From Mya arenaria (lineage: Eukaryota > Mollusca > Bivalvia > Myida > Myidae), in the NCBI RefSeq assembly GCF_026914265.1, contig NC_069125.1:25098966-25162965 (forward strand): 64,000 nt of DNA. Reading direction: 5' to 3'. The notes beneath the pieces were generated by a model, which was not told where the DNA came from, made no database searches, and saw nothing but the letters and a program-made list of their open reading frames with translations. A program made the position numbers and the translations under genes. Below are positions 21,754-34,600 of this stretch, piece after piece. The first letter of the stretch is position 1; the number at the start of each line of letters is the position of its first letter.

Positions 21754-22904
21754 CGTGCTTGCTGGCTATGAAGAGAATGTGAATCGTTTTCACTTTGGCG
21801 CAAAAAGAACACATGCCAAGAAATACCAGTCAATTTTAGCTACACATTAACCCCTAATTGACCGAGAATCTGACCATTTGTTTATTCATGTTATCATGTC
21901 TAGGGAGTTGCTGTAGTTTGGGTCAAGATTTGGAAGAATGTATTCAATTTTGCCTAGAAAGACGTGAAACAGTATTAAGTGTTAGACATAATTACTGAGT
22001 ACTTAATTTAATAGTAAAACTAATTGTTTACTTATATAAAATATGTTGTTTTTAATGAGTAACATTATTTTTTTAGACATATGACAGATGTTAATGAAAT
22101 GGTATGCTTAAACAACCGTTTCATTTGGAATGTATTAAAATGTAACCTATATTGCATTATATATGAATCTGGCCGTCTCATATGTCGAATTATATTCAAG
22201 GGTATGCTTTACTAAGCGTATGGATATTTATTTTACTATGTCAGATTTATTGGTTTCGCATTTTATAACAAAACAAACACTCTTTAAATTATTCATTTTT
22301 AAAGCTTTGTTTTTACTGTAGAAAATATTGAATTCGTCAGTATACGTATACACCATGGGAAATAAAAAATACAAACGAAACTTGAAAAAATACATCATAT
22401 GTTGGCGAAACTGAATCTCCGAATGTTAAATTTACTTAAATTTTGTTCACATCATCATGAACACATTCTGAGGCGTTTTAAATGCAGTTTCGTATAACTG
22501 ATTTGTTTTTTAATGTTTCAATGTAGAAACTTGCTTAGTGTTGTGTTCATCTGGCGTTGTCTTCATACCGTGACCGGTGAAAGAACATATTTTGACCCAC
22601 ATAAAATCACGACAATGGTCGCTGTCCTTAAATGACTCCTTTTCTGCAAAATATTGACCCCCCACCCCTAAATAATAACATGACTCCCAACATTCGTTAC
22701 TGTAAATAGGTATATTACCCCACCGAACATGATCGACCTTAAATATAAAAGGTCGACATGATTGGTCTTTAAATACGTGTGCTCTCAAGTCTTAGTAATA
22801 CAGCTTGTAATGCTGCATCTATTGCTGTTGATACTACCACTACTGCACTTCTATTGCCACTGTCAAAACTGCCGCCACAACACCACCGTCACCACCACCA
22901 CCTC
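21754..22904. other. Intergenic DNA with an inverted repeat copy
   Basis: About 21,845-21,945 is an inverted copy of about 25,301-25,400: CATTAACCCCTAATTGACCG, then TTGGGTCAAGATTTGGAAGA. The copy at 25.3 kb abuts the TTAA MITE, which seems to have inserted into that repeat family. Confidence 0.55.
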
Positions 22905-22905
22905 C

Positions 22906-22948
<43 letters not shown>
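22905..22948. repeat. (GAT)n microsatellite
   Basis: About 14 consecutive GAT units, preceded by a CAC/ACC-rich stretch. Confidence 0.95.
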
Positions 22949-23518
22949 TTAATACTTAATAATAAACTGTTATTGAAATTTGTGTTTTATATTTGACAAG
23001 TGTCAAAATAAACAAAATAAAATGAAGAGTTAAACCTAAGAATCATGCACTATAGAGAGATTGTTCCGAAAAATGACCAAAATCATTGCTCCCCTGCAAT
23101 TCATGCTGGGCGTGCCCATTAAATTTCAATGAATTAGCTGTTAGCAGATAACTGATAAACATTGCATATAGAACCAAATCAGCCCTTTAACCCTTAGCAC
23201 AAAACCACTGACTGGAACATAATGCATATATGCTGCAAAATCCAAATATATGCATGCAGGCAAACATGGGCTTCCTTCTTAATCGAAAATTGGATAGGAT
23301 TTCTTGGCATGAACACATCAAAGGCAGTGTCGGTGTCTTTGATATTCATTTTCGGCATCGTTGCGTTTAAACTTGGCACTAACTCACTGGGCGGAGCTTT
23401 TCGCTAATCATGATGACACATGACCAATCAGAATAACACCTTTACTTATTGTTCACCATCACGCCAGAGTCACATTAAATTTAGTAAATTATAGTTTTGT
23501 TTACAAACGCCACACCCC

Positions 23519-23955
23519 TTTCCTGGAAAACTATTCTTTATGGTCAATGTTTTATCCTGATGCTGTTTGACATAGAAATTATGAAAATAAAAAATGCAAA
23601 AAGCAAAAAATAATGTTGGTAGGGCGGGGTTTCGAACTCACAATATACCCACCTTACGACTATAAGTCCCAAAGTGTTAGCCAACGCGTTTACCACTCGG
23701 CCATGGAGATTTAAAATAGAATCGAGTATTACCTTCGATATAAACACAGGTTTGCATGGCTATACTAACGCTTAAAAATCAGGTTGTTTTAAAGACACTT
23801 TTTGACCATAAAAAATGTATCCACATAGTTTGAAGAAGTCCAATTGTCAGTTTTCAAAATTTAACATATCTAATGCGATGCATCAGTTTCTTTTGGAATA
23901 TGAAACAAAAATATCAAAAAGTGCAAAAAAGTTTGGCAATCTGTGAACGAATCCC
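23519..23955 (-). mobile_element. Short interspersed element with internal tRNA-like cassette, copy 2
   Basis: Minus-strand copy of the element at 2,711-3,090, similar from GTTCACAGATTGCC to CCATAAAGAATAGTTTTCCAGG. The A box (TGGCCGAGTGG, about 23,693-23,704) is a perfect Leu/Ser-type match. The B box (AGTTCGAAACC, 23,628-23,638) has one change. Confidence 0.68.
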
Positions 23956-24529
23956 ATTTATGTCGTTAATAAGGAGTTAATGCTGACATATTAAAAATAA
24001 AAGTTTTATGGCTTTAAATCTTATACTTTTGTAGTTTTGAAGGACACAGTTTTGATAATTAAGGTGGGATGCACTGACGCATGGTCAGGAGGGCAAAGTT
24101 ATATGAGAGACATTGTATTACTCCTCTCTTATGCACGGAAACGTACAGAAACGTCACCATGTGCCGTAAACGATGGGGTGGCGAGGGGTCGGGCCGCCTA
24201 AAATTTGACAAGCCCTTTTTAAAATATGTTCATGATCCCCCACCCTCACTCTCTAATTTTAATCGGACCCCTTTCGATATGGAAGTTTCCCATATTAGAC
24301 GCATTAGAGACCATACATCCGCGGTAAAACACTATATTGTTCTCTCGTTCATAAATAATTGAGAAAAAAACACTTTTGGTTGTCAATATGTAAGGATGAG
24401 TTTGCCCCCCCCCCCCAGCATTGTAATCTGAATGCCCGCATGCTTAACGTTGTATAATGATGTTCTTGTCATAGCTTTTATTGAATTGCTTGAAATTTAA
24501 GAACGCCTCTATGTGTACATATACTTTTT
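23956..24529. other. Intergenic DNA
   Basis: An open 93-codon plus-strand frame at 24,081-24,362 shows no family features and no splice support. A short poly-C tract lies at about 24,405. Confidence 0.4.
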
Positions 24530-24801
24530 CCACCTGTTAATAAATGACCCTATTTGTGACCAAAATTTAACGACTGATCACTTTTCAACGATTTTTGGAT
24601 CAAAACTTAATGTTGAATTGTTGCCATGGTCAATTCTCAACGTTGAAAAAATGACCCCGAGTCAATTCTCAACGTTGAAAAAATGACCCCGAGTCAATTC
24701 TCAACGTTGAAAAATGATCCCTGGTGTCACTTTTCAACGGGGTCAAAATTTAATGTTACACCGGCCCCTTTGAGTTCTAGCCAATGGGGTAATTGACTGT
24801 C
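24530..24801 (-). mobile_element. DNA-transposon fragment related to 2,308-2,640
   Basis: In reverse it shows CAGT...ACCCCATTGGCTAGAACTC, then GGTGTAACATTAAATTTTGA, the same two modules as at 2.3 kb. Inside is a tandem 33-bp unit (GTCAATTCTCAACGTTGAAA and following bases) in about three copies at 24,630-24,710. Confidence 0.55.
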
Positions 24802-24936
24802 CTAACGAATTTTATAAAAAAATAAAATACAGTGAACAACAAAGCTTTTAAAATGAATAATTAAAAGATTGTTTGTATCTTTTATAAAATGCGAAATCAA
24901 TAAAGCTTCCAACTTGTTAATAATTATATATAACTC

Positions 24937-25301
24937 TTAAAGCTGCACTCTCACAGATTTACCGGTTTTACATTTTTTTTATTTTTTTGTCTTGGAAAGA
25001 TAACCTTTTTGCGTAAATATCTGCAAACCAATGATAAAAGATGGCTGACTGTGACAACAAATCAGAACGGAGATTTTCATATTTCCGTTTTAATGTTTTA
25101 TGGCTTAAACTGTTACTAACGGTTTAAGAAAAATGCATAAAACATCATTTTGTGAACTTAAATATAAAAATCTGCGATCTATTTTTTTTTGTCAGTAGTC
25201 TTATATAACTGGCTTCCACGCATTTTGCGAAAATTGGCTGGTTCCAAGGCAAAAATGAAAAAGTTGTCAAAACGTTTAATCTGTGAGAGTGCAGCTTTAA
25301 T
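24937..25301. mobile_element. TTAA-flanked MITE, copy 2
   Basis: Same inverted ends as 18,269-18,609 (AGCTGCACTCTCACAGATT and its inverse), TTAA on both sides. Confidence 0.82.
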
Positions 25302-25485
25302 ACATTCTTCCAAATCTTGACCCAAACCGCAGCAATTCCCAAGACATGATAACATGAGAAATTGACCTTAGAATCTCGGTCAATTAGGGGTTAATGTGAA
25401 GCTGAAGTTCACTCTCGTGTAGAAATGAAAAGAGGAAAAATAGGCTGGTATTTCTTGGCATTTATCTTCCAAGTTCCATATTCAG

Positions 25486-26930
25486 TTAATGGTTGGAGCA
25501 GCGAAAACTAGCAAACGCAATCTTATATTGTAATGGAATTTCCAGATGTAAGTACCTTTCTGTATTTAATAATGTTTTATAATGTTTATAATGATGACAC
25601 CTTGAGGAATCACTAACATCGTTATGCCAGTTTTGGCCGAAACAGTCAATTAACCGTTGTCTAAAAGTATATATTAATAGATCTATATTTCCTACATCTT
25701 GAGCAATCCAAATATATCCAAAACCATACGTAAATAACAAAGATTTAATATTGGATGCCCAACAATTTCGCCCGGCGTCATCGAACGATTTTAGCATTTT
25801 GTAGCAGTGTTAAGGATATCTATGATTAGTTATAGTTAATAACTTACACCGGTATTTAAACCAGTTTACAAAATAAGTAACACACATGGGAAGACGTCCA
25901 CATTCGCCCAGAGTTATACATGTATTTGTAGCTCTTTTAACATACCAATGTCTCTTGCAGAATTTATTTTGAATTTCCTCTATGTTATCAATTTATATCC
26001 CCAAATCTGCGATCCATAACACAAAATTTGCTTAACCATGCTATCAAAAAGTATAAATAAATCCTTTGGGGAATGCTCCAAAATGTTTCTTATAGCTATT
26101 TATTGGAAAAAAATGCCTTTTGTGCTTGTGCTGATAATTTATCATGTGCTGCACTCAACGATCATTTGGGAGTGAGTAGTAACCCCATGTATTTGTAGAA
26201 TGATACAGTATTTATTTGGGTACCATTAAAAAAAACATTTTTCGTAGTTTCTTAGCGGTCCGACATTTCTGAAAACGATTATTTCGGTATTGTCTAAATG
26301 GACTTCCATGCCAATATTTGCACAAAATTGCTCAAAAACATTTAACTGTTGTTGTAATTTGTTCGCTGTTTCCGCACAACTAGCTACATCATCAGCGAAG
26401 ATTAAACATTTAATATCATTAATTTTGTTTGTAATTTGACAAATCACAACGCTAATCCCACCAACGAGGCTGCAATGATTGAAAGTTTTTCGGTGCTAAT
26501 AGCATCCTACTATTTCCTGCCTCATAGAAAAGGGTGGTTATTTTATCAATCGCCGCGTTAATATCGTGATTTATAAGAAATGTTATTAAACGCCTATTTT
26601 CATTAAAAAGCGTGTTAATACTGTTGCGGAAAGAGTCACTATGCCTATCGTCCCATTTATATTTCTTCACGTTAGATAAAACTATAATTGAACAAATACA
26701 ATCACCATTAGTATTTGCTGATAAATATGCAATGTTAATTGACATTTAATCGGGAAATGATCAGATTCGTGTCGATCAAGTACTTTAAGGACAACTGATT
26801 TCTCAAACAGCACCGACGACGCGATCATGTAATCTACAACATTAGTACCATCATTAGAGACACAAGTAAAGTGGCCTTCTATTCCTTGTCATCTGCCAAC
26901 CTAACATTTGAAATATGCACGTCAAAGATA
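25486..26930 (-). pseudogene. LINE (non-LTR retrotransposon) ORF2 remnant with internal deletion
   Basis: Read downward on the minus strand. From about 26,930 comes the end of an APE-type endonuclease (FTCVSNDGTNVVDYMIAS, DRHESDHFPIKCQL, with the SDHFP motif). A linker follows to 26,452 (YKWDDRHSDSFRNSI, INAAIDKITTLFYEAG). It then jumps to CLIFADDVASCAETANKLQQ, the catalytic A/YADD block of reverse transcriptase (26,447-26,226). The rest of RT and the C-terminal region continue through several frames to MLKSFDDAGRNCWASNIKSL and YGFGYIWIAQDVGN (25,797-25,486). The N-terminal half of RT is missing at 26,447-26,452. Stops and frameshifts are frequent at 25,800-26,220. Confidence 0.82.
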
Positions 26931-28826
26931 CAGCACTATATATATAACAAACAAACATTATATATTGGGTAACTCGGCATGTCAAATAATGCTAAAACGT
27001 CTATAAGGATACGATTCAATAAGATTGAGTTCGACTTCTCAAAATATTGTAATAAATAGCAGTAGCTGTAGAGTGATGCTGTTGCTATCGTTGATGTTGT
27101 TGTTGATTTAGTTGACACCACAGTCCAGACGTCCATACCCGTAAGTTCGAAATGCATGTTAGAACGTGAAGTCAATAGTTGTTCTACTTCATTAAAATAT
27201 AATGCATTGATAGTTGATAAGGCTACATAAAATTTCAAGTACCATTTCAATCGCTTAGTTATGTTCTAAAATATGGCCCGGACAAGAACCCATTTCCGAA
27301 AATGTATTAGGTAGAGGGGATAACAAAAACAAAATTGGCAGGATAATAGTTTTTGTGGACTGCACTTCTTCACATCGTCTATAAGTTTCATTAAAATCTG
27401 TTTACTACTTCCCTAGATATATGGCCAGAACAAGCACTGATTATAAGAAATATCATACGTATGCATGATAGGATTACAATTATTGTGCACTGTATACTTC
27501 TTCTCGTTGTCATCAATCTTTATACAATGTATTTCAATCATCAGTCAGTTGTGACAAGGGAAGGACGGATAGAAAGACAAACGGACAAAGCGGCGAACGC
27601 TCAGCCATTCAGGAGGATCTTAATAGTGACTGTTTATTTGTAGAGTCAAAGTCGTTTCAATAAACATACTCGTTTCCTTGTGCAAGGAATTCACATTGGG
27701 TGTTATTAGGCTGCTTCATCCGGAGGAAAGAAAATAATTCCACATGAAAATAACATTTTACTTACAATAAAAAAACAAATTATGACTGAATTATCCACCG
27801 CTTTCAATCCATTACAATAAAACATATCACTGACGTGACGTCATTAGTAATCACGAGCGTCTGAAAATTCAAAAAGACCGTTTTCTGTGAGGCGGTTACC
27901 TTATTTGCATAGTTAAAACACTAGATATATATGAACAATATTGCATGTGTTTATATCACTCCTGTGCCCTTAGTTATGTTAAAGGTACTGGTATATCACA
28001 CAGTAATGATACTTACTCACAAAATACTAATTACACTTTTTCATGAAAATGGACAAGATAACCTTTTTATAACCCATTATCGTCAAAAATTGTCAATAAT
28101 TGTTAATGTAACGAAAACAAATATTTTTTTTAGTACACATGATTCATGGGACACTCCGTACAGTATACATAAACTATGTTTATTCGTGATGTCAAATTGA
28201 TTTCAACTTGAAAGTGAACAATTTGGGTTAACACATTTATCGCTGTGGTCATTGCATGCTGATCGCATAACACAACTTGATTTTTTGTGTTCTCATACGT
28301 AGTAATGCTTAAAAACTAACACAAACGTATGCATGAAAACGATAACAGTTGCTATATTCAGCAAACAACTATGTTTGTTTAGAGTCAAACGTTCCTATTA
28401 CGTTATCGAGTTAATTGGATGCCGTGAAACCGCAGAACAAAATAAACTCGACTGAAATTTGATATGGATTATTTTTTGTCTTGCTTGTGTTAAACCCGTT
28501 ATTGTAATTTATTAAATATGTATATGAAACACAAAAAAACTGTATAGTTTACGTGTTTACGACACGAAATAAATTTCAAGCTATACACATTTACATCCCA
28601 TGTCCCGATTTTTTCTTGGGCGAGTTCAAATGGAAGCAAGTTACATATCCTGTAAAATTAACGAAATCGTGTAATATAGCAAACTATTTATACATGTATG
28701 TACACATATGAATGTTTAGACACCAAATATCCACTACAAGGTGATCTCAAACTGAAAACTCTTTATCCTGATTTCAGAATTATTCCTTATATAATATGTA
28801 TACACATTCGTCAAAGCCATTGCATT
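26931..28826. other. AT-rich intergenic DNA
   Basis: No recognised gene; 27,270-27,640 looks like a short repeat fragment ending in GGACGGATAGAAAGACAAACGG. A minus-strand AATAAA lies at about 28,508, a possible poly(A) signal for the gene ending at 28,827. Confidence 0.45.
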
Positions 28827-28937
28827 TTATGGCTGCGCACTTGCTACTCTTTCCAAGTGATAAAACATTAATGACCAGGATTTCTCAGCATTGATCTTTG
28901 GTAAATCTATGTGAACTTCCACATTTGAAACATCCTC
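28827..28937 (-). CDS. Terminal exon of the caspase-like gene
   Basis: Acceptor CCATTTCAG, then a phase-0 exon of 36 codons beginning EDVSNVEVHIDLPK and ending VASAQP and TAA. Confidence 0.65.
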   Translation of the reverse strand, partial: EDVSNVEVHIDLPKINAEKSWSLMFYHLERVASAQP

Positions 28938-31613
28938 CTGAAATGGACAATAAGTTATTACAATATAAACTATAATTACCATACTTACATTGGGTACAGG
29001 TTGAGACAGGAATCCAGTTGATTTCACGTAAAATCCACTCAAAACGTGAAATCCACTTCATTTTACTAAATAATAATCATTTTTGAATTCATATTGGAAA
29101 GTGCCTCATAAAAGGTTTATATTTCAAATTTTATTGATGAAGTTTTTTGAAAATTGATCGGAAATCGAAGTGAAATCCACTTTTTGAAACCACTCATAAA
29201 CCATTTATTCTTTTACAAATATTTCTTTTTGCTGAACAAATAATTTAAAAGGCTTCATAATCGGTTTATATTTCAAAAATTATTAAAATTTGTCAAAAAA
29301 AGAAGAAGAAAAGTGATTGGAAATCGAAGTGAAATCCACTTTTTCAGACGTGAAATCCACTCAAATGACTGAGTTCTGAGTGGATTTCAAGTTTTGAGTG
29401 GACTTCACGTAAAATCCACTGGATTCCTGTATCACACAGCAGCGCTTAAATTTATGGCACGTCTTATAAGCGATCGTTTTAGATAAAGGAAACTTAATAA
29501 TATTTAACAATAATCAGTTTTTTAACTTCATTTTATTTTCCCCGCCGGTGACATCCAAATTGAGATTGTTCGACTTTGGGAAATTTCATCCTATTGCAGA
29601 TAGCAAATACAATAGTATGTTTGAATAGTTTGTTTGTATATTTGTGGATACATTAAACTCTATAAAAGCTGAACATGTAAAGATCTTGTATATGTTTCTA
29701 CGAAAACCTTGCTTTGAATTCATCCACGTGTTGGGTGAAATGGAAAAAAATGTGGTATTTTTGGGAAAATGAACACTTTTTCAAACGAGGAAACATCTTT
29801 AAGAAGGCAGTAATTTGCACGAAGAAAAAATACTGACCTAAAACTATCGAATACATACTAACGTGAAAACGTGGTTGCAGTTTTCTTGCACTTGAATTTC
29901 ATTCCTAAACATGTAATTTTATACTGTGTGCCTTAAACAAACAATTGTCAGCAATCTTATATTATTTAAGCAGAGTACTTCTTTAATATAAGTATACAAG
30001 TGCATTTTAGACAAGTAGAGAGACAACTTGAGTCTAAGAGAGGAGTCTAAGAGTCGCTGTGACAATAATGCCTAAGGCAATAGTTCTATAATCTTTTAAC
30101 AACCTCGACAATGAAATTTACATATTGACCAAGAAACAATGCATACAAATGACATTTCGACGAAAGTCATACTCACAGGTTTGCTTTTAAGAAATGTGTT
30201 TATATGATCAAGGCTTTCGTTGAATGCAAATAACGCACTTCTTTGTATTTCGTTGAATGCAAATAACACATTTCTTTGTTTATCTTCACGGAATTCCTCA
30301 AGTGTTGTGAAAAATCTGTTGAAGTTATTGTTGTCCACTATACACTTCGCCAACTCCTGAAAGGCGTGTAACAATGATAGTTTCGGGAAGATTTTGTTTA
30401 TAGTTATCAAATAAGCCCTTCAACTACGCTACAACCCTAGTTCAAAAGTATGTTAAGCAATATACATTGAAATGTTCATAATAACGTCACAACTATAAAT
30501 GAGTATTTCATGTGACCAAAAACATGGTTTTATTTGTTTACAGTGATAAAATGGTTCTTGTCCCAGACTGCAAAAAAAATTACCGGTGTTTCAATCATGC
30601 GGCAAAATTGTTCTGCCTCCGTTGACACAAAATTGAAAATGTATTCGACATCTTTTGAAGAAACAATGTCAGCCACATAGTTCTGAAAGTCGATTTTCGC
30701 AACATTTCGAATTTGTGCAATCAGATCTCTTCGAGCTATCCAAGCTGAAGAGGCCTGTTCAAGGGAATCAATCTCCTTCCTGTGAACTTCTCTGGGTCCA
30801 TGTTCTACTTGAATGCTAACAACAGCAGCATATTCGGCCAATTTATCTTCATTTTCAACAATGTACCTGGTATATTCATTTTCAACGAGGTACTTGGTAG
30901 AATCATCATAGCCTGTAACAAAGATGTGTTAGTTATCTTGTTTATTAAAACAGTCCATTAAAATTAATTCGTCATCATGTACATGTAAAATCGTCATTAA
31001 TTGCATTTTTTTTTTATTTGGAGATGCATGGTTTGGAGATGCATGGTTTGACAATGTCGAATACACATTCTCCAAAATACCCTTCAGCTGGTTTATGAAG
31101 AAATAATCAGAACATCGTCCTGCGATCGAACTTTTATTATAAACCTTATTAAACCTACATTAATGGCTGTAAAACGTATAGGAATACAAACATCTTTGCA
31201 AACATAGGACTGGTAAAAAAGACAGTCCTATACTTTCCTCTATCTTCAAGGTGAAATCGTTAATTATAAAGCAATAACAAAAACAAGAGGGCCATCATTC
31301 CCCAAATCGCTCATCTGAGTTATGTGAGAAAAACATTGCTTACAGACATGTGTTGGATAGTGCGCCCAATTACCGAGAAGTACATGTAGGTCACTAAATG
31401 ACTCAGCTCTCAAGGAGGGCGCCAACTATATTTGATATTCTCAAATAACCTTACCACAAGACCAGCTCATAAAATGAAGAGAAATAAAGTTGTGGTTTTT
31501 CACGATCTACGGTTAAAACTGTGTGTTTTTAAAACAAATGTATTATTCATTTAATTCCAACTGGGACCAATCCAATCCTACTCCCAGATACAAAGTCTAA
31601 AAATAAAACAGTC

Positions 31614-31653
<40 letters not shown>

Positions 31654-34600
31654 TTTATTATTTTTTTTTGGGGGGGAGGAGATTTTAAATACCATCTTAT
31701 CGATAAAGAGCTAATGGAACTTTACACACTACCAAAACAATTACTTTTATATTTGACAACCGGACTTTCCTTATAACTTTCTTGGCGAGTAGAGACAAAG
31801 TTTTGAAAAACTTATATGCTTAATTATTATTTTTGCAATGTCATTGAACAAAAAAAAACAAAATCCAGGTGTTCACCTTTATAAGGTATAATCATTATTT
31901 TTTTCCGTATTTATTTATTCATTCAACTAAATTGTGTTCACAAAAACAACTACAATTGTTACAGTATTATCAAAAACAATGTCTTGCGAATACATGAATA
32001 TTAAATATTTATTATGGAAGTATACAAACAATTTTTCATATATCGCCCTCGATTGCAAGTATCCGATATTTAATTAGGTATTGTTTAGATGTCGGAATGC
32101 TGCCGCACTAGTCGCCGCACTAGTCAAGCATCATGCAACGTTTACTCCCATTTGCAGAACATAAACAAGTTACCACTGTGTATCGTGCGATGATTTTGAA
32201 TAACTAAACTTTTAAACATAACGTTAGCGGTAGGTTTAGAATGACATTTTCAAATCATTTAGATCATTTCTTTTCTTTCAGACTGACAAAAAATCAGATG
32301 CTGTTGGACTGATTGACTGACACTTTTTTAAACTTTCACAATATCTGCCAACCCCTGTGCAAGGTACCCACTTTGAAAGGCCGTAACACCTACTTCTAAA
32401 TAAGATACATATTTAAATTTGTTATCATATTTTAGGGGACTCAATTACCTTATGCACCGAATTATTCATTTTAAAGTAATACAATGCAGGAAAAAGATGA
32501 TCGACGAAGAATTAAAATGCCATATTAACTTCTTTCTTTTGATGAATTTCACAGAACGGATGTACTTGCAATAGAATCTTAAAACTGTATCTCAGATTTT
32601 CTTTAAAGCTGCACACTCACTGATTGACTGTTTTGACTTTTCATTTTTTTTTTTGTGTGTCTCAGAAACAGCTGATTTTGACATAAATGCCTACAGTCAT
32701 ATAAGATAACTCACAATAGAATACATTTCAATTTCTTAGAAAACTGCCGAAAAACTCTTTCTTCTTAAAGCGCTGATAACACTTAAAGCCATTAAACATC
32801 AAATTTCGAACGTAAATATGAAACTGCGATCAGATTTTTTGTCAGCAGTCTTATTTCACTGTTGTCGACACATTAACGAAACAAATGGCTTGTTTATCAA
32901 TAAAATAATATGATTTATCTTGCATCTATCATTTCATCAAATGGTCATTTATTGTCAAAGAAATACAAGTTCATGACCACAGCGTGAATATTTTTACAAA
33001 TAACTTGAATTGGATCAGAATTAATTTCCTGGAAACTAAGGGTTCATGCAATAGTAAGCAGGTGAAAATTTGCAAAAAAATGAAACTCAAATCAATTTAA
33101 GATGGATTAATCCCACACTATTTCGTTGTGTTAAATATTGCAACTGATATATGCATTGTTGTATTCCAAATATAACTGTCTAGAGCTAGTAATTTAAGTA
33201 TATAACAAGAAATGTTTGTCAAACATTATGCCCCCCCCCCACACACACTCTGAGAGCCATATTGTCAGCATTATTTGGACATTTGAATGAAATATGCATG
33301 GACCAAAATGACAGCTGTTTGTCATAAATATTAGATGTCTTTGAGGCAGTTTTAAGATTATGACCATTCAAAGTGTGAGGATATTAGGTACAGTTTTTTT
33401 ATAATGTTCAGGCGATGACTATTTGCAGATAAAAATGTATCCTCTTTGCAGCAAGGAATAAGTACATGTGACGAAATTTTAATGATGAATATGAGTTATG
33501 ACCATGCCCTTTGACCTCAAAATCCATTAGGAGTCATCAGCTGGTCACCCAAAACCTATATGTCAAGTTTGTGGGTCATGAGTGCAGGCATTGACAAGAT
33601 ATCACACAGACAAGCTTTTTGCGTTCAAGGTCACTGTGACATTTACCTTTGACCCAATGACTCCAAAAATCAAAAGGGTACATCTATTCAGGCCCGAACC
33701 ACTAGTCAAGTTTAAGGGCCATGGGTGCAGGCATTGTCCAGTTATCACTTGAAGAACATTTTAGCATTCAAGGTCACCGTGAACTTGACCTTTGAACCGA
33801 TGACTCCTAAAATCAATAGGGGTCATGTACTGGTTAGGCCCAGCCTCCATGACAAAGTTTGCTGTTCATAGGTCCAGGCATTGTTAAGGTAACACTTGGA
33901 GAAGCTTTTGTTAACTTTTTTGCGTTAAAGGTCACCGTGACCTTAAACCTTGGCCCGATGTCACTCAAAATCAAAGGAGTCAGGGCCAACCTTCATGTCA
34001 TGTATGATGACCATAGGTCATTGAATTGTTAAGTTTGCCTTCAAGATCACTGTGACGTTGACCTTTAACCCGATGACCCCAAAATTAATAGGGGTCATCT
34101 ACTTGTCAGGCCCAACCTCCTCCAAGTCATGTTTTAGGGTCATGAGTGCAGGCACTTGTCAAGTTATCCATCGGACAACATTTTATCATTCAAGGTCACT
34201 GTGATAAAAATCAATAGGGGTCATCTACTGGTCAGGCAAAGCCTCCATGTCAAGTTTGATGACCAATGGTATAGGCATTGTTGAGTTATCACTCGGAAAA
34301 GCTTTAAAATCCTTTTACCGTTTAAGGTCACCGTGAACTTGACCTTTGACCCGATGACCCCTATATTCAAGAGGGGTCATCTATTGGTCATGCCCAACCT
34401 TTATGTCAAGTTTGGTGAACATATATGTCAAGTTTGGTGAACATATATCAAGGAATTTTTAAGTAATCACTCGGACAAGCTTTGGTCTACCGACTGGCCG
34501 TCTGACCGATTGGCCGACTGACATGTGCAAAGCAATATATCCCTCTTCTTCAAAGGGGGGCATAATTAATAGATTGGCTGCACTATCCGAAGAAGCATTA

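Noticed and set aside
22762..22959. Frame ending in poly-Asp
   Set aside because: The Asp run is the (GAT)n microsatellite.
24081..24362. 93-codon plus-strand frame
   Set aside because: No recognisable family, no splice sites of quality, composition not clearly protein-like.
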